From Gloeocapsa sp. PCC 7428 (lineage in GTDB: Bacteria > Cyanobacteriota > Cyanobacteriia > Cyanobacteriales > Chroococcidiopsidaceae): 64,000 bases of DNA. How positions within the stretch are numbered: the stretch's first letter is position 1; the number at the start of each line of letters is the position of its first letter. The position numbers and the translations under genes were made by a program. A model generated the notes under the pieces. The model saw only the letters and a program-made list of their open reading frames with translations, ran no database searches and was not told the DNA's origin. Shown in pieces: positions 18,740 to 26,462 of this stretch. The stretch is taken from NCBI RefSeq assembly GCF_000317555.1, contig NC_019745.1, positions 2,232,001-2,296,000 of the forward strand. Direction: 5' to 3'.

Positions 18740-18906
18740 AGCGGCTCTCTCGAATTTTTTCTGTATGAGGTTTTCAAGGTTCGGGTGCGCGAATGCCTTC
18801 GCATTTGCCAACACAATTATACTCATCACTGTTTCACAAGTACAAGAAGATACTTGAACTCCTTAATATATAACCGTTTCAGCTTTCTGCGCGAATCTAG
18901 AACGAA
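18740..18906 (-). promoter_or_regulatory. CRISPR leader and putative array promoter
   Basis: This AT-rich stretch lies between the csb2 stop and the first repeat. On the minus strand TATAAT (18816-18821) has TTGTAC (18840-18845) 18 bp upstream, giving a plausible promoter that would fire about 70 bp before the first repeat. A 6-bp inverted repeat, CAAGTA (18837-18842) and TACTTG (18851-18856), overlaps the -35 region. A second small hairpin (GCGAA/TTCGC) lies near 18790-18803. Confidence 0.55.
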
Positions 18907-20397
18907 CTAATTCGCTGAAGTCGTTAGCATGTCGTTATTCTGAACGATTCCCTGATAAACACCTACCCACTCGCGCATAGGAATCATAGCACCTAAGCCG
19001 TAGTGCGCTGCATACCCTAGGATAATTGGTCCAGCCACCATAGTTGCAAACTTTAACTGCACTTGATAGCCAACTTGCCCCACCTTCTTACCCTGACGGC
19101 ACTCAGATTCCCATTTCCAAAATCCTGGAAATACCTGACAAGATGCGACAACAGCAACCTTGCCATCGAGACAGAGCGCTAAATGATCTTTGTACTCTCG
19201 GTAAGTAGGAGTTCCCTGAAGGTTTAGCCAGGGAAGATATTGCAAATATTGAAGAACTTGATGTTCTGGACCATCCTTTTGGTAACGCGCTACCAGCATC
19301 CGAGGTTTACCGCGACGAACAGCAGGAAATCGGGAAAGAAAAAACGGTGTAGACGATATCCAATCCTCAGAAACTTGCTCATTGCTTCCTATATCAGCGA
19401 TCGCCAGCTTGAGATCATAACCACGAGCAACTCGTGGTAACTCAGAACAACAGGCGATCGCAGCTAATGCTTCCAAGCTATAGCCACTGTAGCTGTAAAG
19501 TCTGACTTGCTCAACATAACGCCCTGTACGATCTGGAAGACATTGAAAAATTGTATGCTCGTGCTTTCTACTTGGTTCACCCATTTCCTGTCCAGTAAAA
19601 ACGGGTGCAGGACAACGACTAATCAAAGCTTGATGCAACCGATGCGTCAGTTTGAGCGCTAAGTTCAATGGAAGTTTAGGAGAACCTGAAACTGCTAGCG
19701 TGACACTATGCGTACGCTGCTGCTCATCCGCTTGCTGTTGTACTTGGAGTTGTTGGTTAATTCGATAAGTAGCCCATCGGATACCAGGAAACACCGCTGA
19801 ACGATTGACTCCATAGTTTTCATGCGCAGACAAGTTCAATGTATTCCATAGCGCATCTACATCCAGATCCGGATTGGCGATCGCAACGATCCGTGTTCCT
19901 TGCGCATCTGGTTCAGCGTTCGGTTCTGGTGCTGTGTCTACTAGCTTCATCGTTGCTACCGACTCTTTGCGACCAAAATACGTTAACCCAGACAAGCATA
20001 AGCTCAACACTAATTCTTCTATTTCCGCCAGTGTCACTGACCAATGTACATAAAGGTCGTGCTGATGACTAGACATAAGCAAACCTGCGGAGTAGAGCGT
20101 TTTCCCTGGACCTACCTTAGCCGTTTTCAAGTTGACCTGCGGGCGGGGACTACGATGCTGAATATAAGTCGTAGGTGGCAAAGTATAACTCGGCTGTACA
20201 AAAGCCAACTTGTGCAGTAACGCCTTCAATATTGGCTGGTATTTCTCCGATAGATTCACATTGTAAGCTCCTGCAACGAGCGATCGCAGAATACGCCAGG
20301 GAGCAGGGGGCCAGTCAATAACTCCCTCCGCGTGGAGGTTCCCCCAAGCACAAGCTTGATATTGATTGGTGTGGAATTGAATTTTAATGTGGATCAT
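18907..20397 (-). CDS. csb2: Type I-G CRISPR effector protein Csb2 (Cas5-Cas6 fusion)
   Basis: Csb2 (GSU0054 family) is the RAMP-type subunit of type I-G that combines Cas5 and Cas6 roles, capping the crRNA 5' handle and processing the precursor. The 496-residue product starts MIHIKIQFHTNQYQA at 20397, with GAGGAAG about 9 nt upstream; the longer frame from 20487 would lie deep inside csb1. Visible family features are the N-terminal HAEGVIDWPPAPWRILRSLVAGAY, the YFGRKESVA segment and the Gly-rich C-terminal YAAHYGLGAMIPM. The start overlaps the csb1 stop by 14 bp, so the two are translationally coupled. It is the last effector gene, with the leader and array directly downstream. Confidence 0.9.
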   Translation of the reverse strand: MIHIKIQFHTNQYQACAWGNLHAEGVIDWPPAPWRILRSLVAGAYNVNLSEKYQPILKALLHKLAFVQPSYTLPPTTYIQHRSPRPQVNLKTAKVGPGKTLYSAGLLMSSHQHDLYVHWSVTLAEIEELVLSLCLSGLTYFGRKESVATMKLVDTAPEPNAEPDAQGTRIVAIANPDLDVDALWNTLNLSAHENYGVNRSAVFPGIRWATYRINQQLQVQQQADEQQRTHSVTLAVSGSPKLPLNLALKLTHRLHQALISRCPAPVFTGQEMGEPSRKHEHTIFQCLPDRTGRYVEQVRLYSYSGYSLEALAAIACCSELPRVARGYDLKLAIADIGSNEQVSEDWISSTPFFLSRFPAVRRGKPRMLVARYQKDGPEHQVLQYLQYLPWLNLQGTPTYREYKDHLALCLDGKVAVVASCQVFPGFWKWESECRQGKKVGQVGYQVQLKFATMVAGPIILGYAAHYGLGAMIPMREWVGVYQGIVQNNDMLTTSAN

Positions 20398-21373
20398 GTT
20401 CAACAGCTTCCTCTTCTTCAGCAATCTGGATTTGCTCATCCGGTACGATAACTCGTACTTTTTCAAACAGATCCGCACAATTTTCAATCGCAGCTAGAAT
20501 TTGCTGCTCTAATTGCTCAAGAGGAGGCAATTTCTGCAAACCTGTCTCTGACTTGGGTATCAAGTAACATTCAGTTCGTAACGTCACAGGCTCAGACAGT
20601 AAGCGGCGGACGAGATACTCACTCAGTACCTGAATCAGATGCTTAGCTCGACTATCTAAGTTGGATTTATCAACTAGACGAGTATCAATCACAAATCGTC
20701 CGAGATAGCGTTGTGCCTTAAAGCTTTCACGTACGTAAACGATATTTCCCAAACCTGCTTCACTCGGTTTTTTCACCGCCTGATCCTTGTCATTTTTGAC
20801 AGCAAACATATGCTTGAGGTTGACTCCTTTGCCACGCGCAGAAACCGGATCGTGAACCGCCCCGCCAGTCGGCATGGAAATTGCATTTTCTGCTACAAAC
20901 TCGCCAGATAAAACTCGCGGAATGCGGTATGCTCCAGCAATATGGGTATAGAAACTGCCTAGCACGATACTCATAGGACACAACGCAAACACAGCTTGAT
21001 AAACTCCGCTGTGTCTAATCCGCTGTCGCAAGCCTTCACGAAACCGTTGCCCATCGAGTTGGGCGTGTTTGTTCTTGAGTAGATAGCCAGTCCCCAAACG
21101 GTGCGGTAGATCTAAAGTGCTAGCGACGTACTGCCCAGATTTTGTATAAATGTCAACAAAGGGTAATCCAGTAAGTTCGGGAATTAGAGTATGATTAACG
21201 CTATCCCAAATACTGTCTTCAATTAAATTAGCTGTTGCTTGCGGTGTGTGTAATAAAACATCAAGCCGCTGTTCCCAAGGTAAATAGGCTTGAGAAACAC
21301 CGACATCTAAAAAAGTAGGAGGTTTAACAGTTGGCAGGGCAGATTCAAATTCAACAGTAATCACGTTAAGCAT
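20384..21373 (-). CDS. csb1: Type I-G CRISPR effector protein Csb1 (Cas7)
   Basis: Csb1 (GSU0053 family) is the Cas7 backbone subunit that polymerises along the spacer part of the crRNA and spaces the guide so that every sixth base is flipped out. The 329-residue protein starts MLNVITVEFESALPTVKPPTFLDVG. It contains recognisable blocks such as NLIEDSIWDSVN, PHRLGTGYLL, VLGSFYTHIAGAYRIPRVLSGEFVAEN and a Gly-rich loop SMPTGGAVHDPVSARG. The start overlaps the csx17 stop by 8 bp. The assignment follows from sequence features plus the fixed order cas3-csx17-csb1-csb2. Confidence 0.9.
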   Translation of the reverse strand: MLNVITVEFESALPTVKPPTFLDVGVSQAYLPWEQRLDVLLHTPQATANLIEDSIWDSVNHTLIPELTGLPFVDIYTKSGQYVASTLDLPHRLGTGYLLKNKHAQLDGQRFREGLRQRIRHSGVYQAVFALCPMSIVLGSFYTHIAGAYRIPRVLSGEFVAENAISMPTGGAVHDPVSARGKGVNLKHMFAVKNDKDQAVKKPSEAGLGNIVYVRESFKAQRYLGRFVIDTRLVDKSNLDSRAKHLIQVLSEYLVRRLLSEPVTLRTECYLIPKSETGLQKLPPLEQLEQQILAAIENCADLFEKVRVIVPDEQIQIAEEEEAVEHDPH

Positions 21374-23405
21374 GAGCTTCTCCTAATTGATGAAAAGGTT
21401 GACAGGGAAAAACAAGCGCCAGCGCACAGCGTTTACCAATGGTGATCGCACTCGGCAAGACGACTGGCTTTTGCATTGCGGCAAGTTGCCGACTTAGCGG
21501 TACAGTAGAGCCAGCCAATAAAGCATTTACCGTCTGAGCGCTCAGCGACGTATTGCGACTCCACTGAAGTGAAGCTGCATATTTGTAAGGCTCTGGCAAA
21601 GGCTGAGTATGAGAAAAAGGTGCTAAAAAGCTAGGAATTCTACAAAGTGCGAATCCCAAGGCTAACTCTAGAATTAGCTGATCGTTGGTGCGTCCAGCGA
21701 TGAAGGCGGCGATCGCATCTGGACTAGCCTGATACGTCCAGCCGTGGGCGGGATGATATTTATCTCTTTCCCAAACTTCATTCCATAAATGAAGTAGAGA
21801 TACGCACAACGCTTCTAAAGAAAACGTCTTCAGCTTGTCATGATGTTCATCCGACCAAAACCAAGTGTCTTTCTTTTTGTCATATCTTGCCGATGACAAC
21901 AGCCGTCGAAACGGGTACGCATGACCAGAATTTACGTGTGTCGGTGCAGTACTAGCCAATGCAGCGGCTAACTCAACTTCTACAATCGGATATTCTTGAT
22001 AAACTGCTTCAACCCATTTCTCTTTTAATTGCGGAACTGGAGGCACTTTGGTCTGAACCCGACTATGCAACACCTCTAACTGCCCTAAAACACGAATCGC
22101 CGTAGTCGCCTCCGCATTACCTTGTTGCAGGCGATAAAGCGTTTTCTGAATCGTTGTGAGTAGGTTGTATTGTGCTTGCGGTTGTTTTTCGCTAGGACGC
22201 GCTTGCAGTCGCCATTTTCTTAATTCAGCGCCAAAATCTGTCTTTCCAGGGGTAGCAAGTCCTACATAAATTAGGTATTTGCCCTGCCCTTTTCGCGTCC
22301 AAAGACCAAATCGAGCAAATCGGGATAGTTCTCCGCAATAGTCATTTGCTTGAGTAATGACATCGAGCATATCGATGGTATCGACGACCTGATTTTTGAG
22401 CCGAAACGCCAAGTCGGTTGTGACTATATCTTGAAAGTCTTCCCAGTCCATTGGTTGCTCCCACAAAGGTAGCCAAACTTCATACGCCCGCCCAGTGCGA
22501 TCGCTCGTATCTGCACTCCCAGAATTCACCTCTAAAAGCAGTGGGTAAGCAGCTATTGTGTATTCTTGACCGCCTTCTTCAACTTCATTGCGCGGAATTG
22601 CTTTACCTGTAAACGTGGTCGCTCCTTCGAGATAAAGAATCAAGTCAACAGGATTAGCCAATTGAGATGACCTACCGCCGTTGTCTAAATAGTCTGCTAA
22701 AGACGTACCCGCAGGAGCTAAGTCATCGAAATAGTCAGCAGCAGGATAGGTATGACCTAACAAGGCTTGCGCAAGAAGTGTTTTTGGCTGCGGCTCACCC
22801 AACACGGAAGCTCGAATGAAGGCTTCTGTATCAACCGCTGGTTCTCCAGTATCCAAATCCCAGAGTTGCGTGCAAACTTGGAAGTAAGCTGTACAGAAAT
22901 CCGTAGTGCCCACATTACCGCCAGTTCCGAGTAAGTCATTACAAAGAAACCTTGGTCCTGTTTGCGTGTTGGTCATTAGCCCGACTGCATTAATCCATTC
23001 CAACCAGTGATGGTTACTCACTCGCCTAGGGAGATCAGCCATCAGCGTTAGCTTCTTTTGCGCCGCTGATTGTCCTGCGGTATCCAACGATTGCATTGCA
23101 TCTTGTAGTTCTGTGTATCCCTCGCGCATTAATCTATAGCGCTTTGATTGAGATGCTAAAACGGCTGCTAACCCTTCGGCTTTGTTGAAGAGGCTGTAGC
23201 TATTCCAAGGGCTAACAAAAGGTTTGGGTTGATAGTTGAGGAGGTTCTCTACTAAATTTTCTGCCGATACATCTAATAAATAAAAACAGTTATCCCAGTA
23301 ACCTCTAGCTCCAGACAACCGCAATAATCCCACGGCTTTTAACCATGCGATCGCAGTTGTGGGTGTCAGATGAGGAAAGGCGACTGCCTTAGTTGCTGTT
23401 ACCAT
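21366..23405 (-). CDS. csx17: Type I-G CRISPR large subunit Csx17 (Cas8g/Cas8u2)
   Basis: Csx17 is the GSU0052-type large subunit of type I-G effector complexes; it is expected to recognise the PAM and recruit Cas3. The 679-residue protein starts MVTATKAVAFPHLTPTTAIAW at 23405, with AGGAG about 11 nt upstream. A GTG 18 bp earlier is less likely. Typical features are WLKAVGLLRL near the N-terminus, DLPRRVSNHHWLEWINAVGLM and the C-terminal GLALCRIPSFLAPF-like segment (here GFALCRIPSFLAPF). It overlaps the cas3 3' end by 17 bp, consistent with translational coupling. Confidence 0.88.
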   Translation of the reverse strand: MVTATKAVAFPHLTPTTAIAWLKAVGLLRLSGARGYWDNCFYLLDVSAENLVENLLNYQPKPFVSPWNSYSLFNKAEGLAAVLASQSKRYRLMREGYTELQDAMQSLDTAGQSAAQKKLTLMADLPRRVSNHHWLEWINAVGLMTNTQTGPRFLCNDLLGTGGNVGTTDFCTAYFQVCTQLWDLDTGEPAVDTEAFIRASVLGEPQPKTLLAQALLGHTYPAADYFDDLAPAGTSLADYLDNGGRSSQLANPVDLILYLEGATTFTGKAIPRNEVEEGGQEYTIAAYPLLLEVNSGSADTSDRTGRAYEVWLPLWEQPMDWEDFQDIVTTDLAFRLKNQVVDTIDMLDVITQANDYCGELSRFARFGLWTRKGQGKYLIYVGLATPGKTDFGAELRKWRLQARPSEKQPQAQYNLLTTIQKTLYRLQQGNAEATTAIRVLGQLEVLHSRVQTKVPPVPQLKEKWVEAVYQEYPIVEVELAAALASTAPTHVNSGHAYPFRRLLSSARYDKKKDTWFWSDEHHDKLKTFSLEALCVSLLHLWNEVWERDKYHPAHGWTYQASPDAIAAFIAGRTNDQLILELALGFALCRIPSFLAPFSHTQPLPEPYKYAASLQWSRNTSLSAQTVNALLAGSTVPLSRQLAAMQKPVVLPSAITIGKRCALALVFPCQPFHQLGEAHA

Positions 23406-25572
23406 TTTTTGCTTGCTCCTCACGATATTGAGATGCTTTCACATCCGCATTGCGAATTATGGCTTCGAGGTAAATTAGTCTGAATGGTCCGTACTCGCGC
23501 AGCAAATTCCTGAATTGTTGCTTCCAGCTACCAGAAAATGACAATTCCACAGCAGGTAGTGTCTCAACGCCTGAAATCTCAACTTTGGGTAAGTGCGTCC
23601 CCAACTCAACACCTCTTAAAACTTTGGCGTTAAATCGTTCGTTAGGGTTAGTAGGCATCAAGCTATCGCGGACTTTGCCATGATGCGCCGCAATCAGGTA
23701 TTGCGACAGAAACGAAGCACCTTGACTAGCCGCAGCGATCGCACTTGCTAACTCATGGCGATAGCCTTTCATTTGCACTGGGGAACTGTAATTTGTAGAC
23801 TTTGCTAAGAGTTCTCCTTGAGCCTGTGCATATGCTTGCCAAACCTGATGTGCTTTACCCCAATCATGCCACCGCGCACAGCGACAAAGTTCCTCGATGA
23901 GCCTTTCAGGAATTTTCAGCATTTGGAGATAGGGAATCACTTCGCGCAACGCTGCTTCGGTATCTTGCAAGTGAATTCCTAGCGATAAAGCATAGGGAAA
24001 AGGCGGGTCATTGTACTCTGGTTCGACTTCCAAACTGTATGCTTGGCATTTATCATCAGGGTTTGCCGTCCATCCTCTTTCTGATGAATAGCCACCAGCA
24101 GCGAGTGGTAGCCACACAACATCACCGTCTTCTGGTTCCTTTTTCTCCCAAGTATCCTCACCCCAAACTCGCGGGATAACACTATAAGACTTGCAGAAAT
24201 CTTTTAGTTCCTGAGTCGGAACTGGGCAGGTAAATTTTTGATGCGGCAAGCACTTTGGTCGCTCAATCGACCACACGACTGCTACTGTGAAAGCCGTCGG
24301 ATCGCGAACATATTGGGAAATTGTGTATGTTGTGTCTCGGTTTTTGTAGTGGGTGCAGAAGAACGTTTCGACATCGCGCTTCGTCAACTGGTAACTTGGT
24401 AAATCCAGCTTTGGTAAAGGAATTTGAGCAAGGTTATAGAGACTTGCATCTGGTAGTTGCACTAAGCGATCGCGGGTTGCTTCACATTCTGTAGCATCAT
24501 AAGGACGCGGTTTCCATTCTTGTTGATAGTCAAGCCAATGAATCTGCACTGTATTCTCTGTTCGCTTGCGCCCACACCGCCCACACCGCTGCACAAACGA
24601 AGACCAAGGACATAGTTCTGTAATCAGCAGATCGGCATCTAGATCTACCCCTGCTTCTACGACTTGAGTCGCAACAATGACTCCTTGATAACCCTTGAGT
24701 TTCTGCTGTAACTTCTCGCGGTCAATGCCTAAAAACCGACTGTGGATCACCAGTGGCGCTAAATTTGATATTAATCTGCCAATTTCGCGCGCGCGCTCTA
24801 CGGTATTAACAACCACAAGCGATAAGCTTCCTGGCAAGTGATGAGCTTCCACTAAAGCAGCAACATCTACAACATCCTCAACAGCGGCTCTAAAGACAGG
24901 CTTCGGGCGAGTCACTTTTGCCGCCAATTCTGCATGAGCAAGATCTTCAGTGTCTAGCTCAAATCGCTCTACCTCTAACCCTTGTAATGGTCTGTCATCA
25001 AAGGTTGCAGACATCAAGCACAACTGAGTTCGCCCAAAAGTTCCTAACTCCTGCCAGTGCTTATAAAGTTGCACCAGCGTGCTGTAGGCGACACCCGTCA
25101 GTTGAATCTCATCTAAGACCCAACGGCAATCGTTAGTCAAGGCTGCACAGTGCAGAGGGCGTTGTCCCCACGATACACCAAATCCACGATTTAAAGCCCG
25201 CGACAATAGCTGATCTTGCGTGCCAATGAGAATTGCAGGCTGAGTTAAATCTTGTTCAAAGCCGTGTTCAATGAAGCCTCCCTTCAAGCAATACACCTTA
25301 ATCGGCAACCCTGATGCAGCAACAACCTGACGCGTATTTTCATAAACCTGTTCTACTAGCGATCGCGTAGGCAATACATAAACTAATCGGGCTGTTGTGG
25401 GAATACTCATTTTATGGAGGTAAAGCCAAGGAATAACTGCCCCAAATTCTTTACCCGCCCCTGTAGGCGCAGCGACTACAGCGATTGATTGACCACTCCA
25501 AGCCGAAAAATGCACTTGCCAAGGATACGGCGAGAACCCTGTGCACTGCTTAAAAAATTCGCGATAGGGCAT
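23389..25572 (-). CDS. cas3: Type I-G CRISPR helicase-nuclease Cas3 (HD domain at C-terminus)
   Basis: Cas3 unwinds and degrades DNA after the effector complex forms an R-loop. The 727-residue protein has an SF2 helicase first: Walker A APTGAGK at 35-41, motif II WVLDEIQ (DEIQ at 154-157 instead of DExH), motif III SAT at 188-190 and motif VI QRCGRCGR at 329-336. The HD nuclease is C-terminal, with RWHDWGK (H569-D570) and AAHHGK further on. This helicase-HD order is characteristic of type I-G (I-U), the reverse of most Cas3 proteins. All core residues appear present. It is first in the four-gene operon. Its leader carries a promoter and the partial protospacer of a CreR-like guide. Confidence 0.93.
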   Translation of the reverse strand: MPYREFFKQCTGFSPYPWQVHFSAWSGQSIAVVAAPTGAGKEFGAVIPWLYLHKMSIPTTARLVYVLPTRSLVEQVYENTRQVVAASGLPIKVYCLKGGFIEHGFEQDLTQPAILIGTQDQLLSRALNRGFGVSWGQRPLHCAALTNDCRWVLDEIQLTGVAYSTLVQLYKHWQELGTFGRTQLCLMSATFDDRPLQGLEVERFELDTEDLAHAELAAKVTRPKPVFRAAVEDVVDVAALVEAHHLPGSLSLVVVNTVERAREIGRLISNLAPLVIHSRFLGIDREKLQQKLKGYQGVIVATQVVEAGVDLDADLLITELCPWSSFVQRCGRCGRKRTENTVQIHWLDYQQEWKPRPYDATECEATRDRLVQLPDASLYNLAQIPLPKLDLPSYQLTKRDVETFFCTHYKNRDTTYTISQYVRDPTAFTVAVVWSIERPKCLPHQKFTCPVPTQELKDFCKSYSVIPRVWGEDTWEKKEPEDGDVVWLPLAAGGYSSERGWTANPDDKCQAYSLEVEPEYNDPPFPYALSLGIHLQDTEAALREVIPYLQMLKIPERLIEELCRCARWHDWGKAHQVWQAYAQAQGELLAKSTNYSSPVQMKGYRHELASAIAAASQGASFLSQYLIAAHHGKVRDSLMPTNPNERFNAKVLRGVELGTHLPKVEISGVETLPAVELSFSGSWKQQFRNLLREYGPFRLIYLEAIIRNADVKASQYREEQAKNGNSN

Positions 25573-25576
25573 TTAG

Positions 25577-25594
25577 CTTAAGTCTTTTTATCAT
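25577..25594 (-). promoter_or_regulatory. Partial protospacer in the cas3 leader, matched by the CreR-like spacer
   Basis: On the minus strand the site reads ATGAT A AAAAG A CTTAA G and ends 4 nt before the cas3 ATG. The CreR-like spacer reads ATGAT C AAAAG C CTTAA C. The 15 paired positions are identical; only positions 6, 12 and 18 differ, and similarity stops after 18. The three bases 5' of the site are GTC, the candidate PAM. The site lies about 13-31 nt after the predicted transcription start. Confidence 0.8.
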
Positions 25595-25613
25595 GACGTT
25601 TAAAATTCCCACT

Positions 25614-25643
25614 AGTATAATTACCTTGAACTATTTTGTCCAA
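25614..25643 (-). promoter_or_regulatory. Predicted cas3 operon promoter
   Basis: On the minus strand TTGGAC (25638-25643) and TATACT (25614-25619) are separated by 18 bp, a reasonable sigma-70-type promoter firing near 25607. An 8-bp inverted repeat surrounds the -35 box and abuts the -10 box: ATTACCTT (25620-25627) and AAGGTAAT (25655-25662), a possible operator. Confidence 0.6.
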
Positions 25644-25661
25644 CGGTTGAAACGAAGGTAA

Positions 25662-25765
25662 TGTAAGATTTAGTCCCACACTAGGTGGGATTGCTTTTAA
25701 ATTGTTGGCGCGTTAAGGCTTTTGATCATCTTTCAACTTAGTCCCAGCCGACGATCTAGTTTTAC
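25662..25765 (-). ncRNA. CreR-like guide RNA: two degenerate repeats around a 32-nt spacer upstream of cas3
   Basis: Read on the minus strand, a degenerate repeat (25765 to 25730) ends GGGACTAAGTTGAAAG against GGGACTAAATTGAAAC in the array (14 of 16). It is followed by a 32-nt spacer-like sequence (25729 to 25698) and a second degenerate repeat (25697 to 25662) containing ATCCC and GGGACTAAAT. In the second copy the hairpin has changed on both sides (TCCCAC/GTGGGA instead of TCCCTT/AAGGGA), so pairing is kept. Unit lengths of 36, 32 and 36 match the array. The spacer partly matches the cas3 leader in the every-sixth-base pattern of a type I guide. CreR RNAs that repress cas operons are known for other type I systems; I do not know whether one is described for type I-G. 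A weak promoter (TTGTGG, 17 bp, TAAGAT) lies upstream. Confidence 0.8.
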
Positions 25766-26462
25766 GACAATGATTCGGTGATGGGAAACAGTATCCTATC
25801 TTAACAAAAGCTACGTTGCACCACAATCACCGCTGTAAGATGAATGCCCCTTAACCCTTCGCCTTTCGCCTTTTCCCGACAGCGCTATAGGCGATCGCAT
25901 TCATGCACGCGTTGCTGAATCCAGTATGATATTGCCCCCAACCCACGCCAGTTCGACGCCACTTGCTACAACGGGGGGCGACGAAGTCCGCGATCGCGCC
26001 ACCTCCGCACACGACAGGTTCCCCAATTCTGGGGGGCTAAGAACCACTCAAAGTCCCCCAAATTTGGGGGATTTAGGGGGCAGCAAATGGTTGATGATTT
26101 CAAAAATTCATTCCTCATTCAGCAACGCATTTCTGCAAGAGGTTTATTACTCGTTCCTCTTTGTATTGAATTTTCAAATCTAATCAGCAACCGCTTGATT
26201 TAATTAAGAATTTATTGCAATAATACAACAGACAAAGCGTTCATACCAAGATACCTCCACTTACAAAAGACAAGGTGATTAGTGGCATTCTCCTGGGATT
26301 AGTTTAGATCCAAACAGGAGAGTGTCACATTTCTTTTAGTCAGTCACGAAGATAAGAGTTTTTTTGTAGTGCTAAACTTTGTCAACTATCTAGTGAACAG
26401 TTGACAAAGTCTTCCCACACTCTCTTTACTGTCAACTGTTCACTAAAGAGAACTTTTTGATT
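25766..26462. other. Intergenic region with G/C-run palindromes and a 16-bp inverted repeat
   Basis: No gene is supported; an 85-codon frame at 25926-26183 runs through repeat DNA and is rejected. A perfect 18-bp palindrome, TCCCCCAAATTTGGGGGA (26054-26071), belongs to a repeat type common in cyanobacterial spacers. Near the right end, TAGTGAACAGTTGACA (26391-26406) and TGTCAACTGTTCACTA (26430-26445) form a perfect 16-bp inverted repeat with a 23-nt loop, just past the stop of the amidotransferase gene. A related element lies at 42201-42258. Confidence 0.65.

Noticed and set aside
20398-20487. Longer start for csb2 (30 extra residues)
   Set aside because: It would overlap csb1 by over 100 bp and has no ribosome binding site, whereas the ATG at 20397 has GAGGAAG at proper spacing.
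25648-25654. TTGAAAC on the plus strand near the cas3 promoter as a third degenerate repeat
   Set aside because: It is in the opposite orientation to the other two degenerate repeats and lacks any further repeat similarity.
25926-26183. 85-codon open frame upstream of the cas operon
   Set aside because: It consists of intergenic G/C-run palindromes common in cyanobacterial spacers, with no family similarity.
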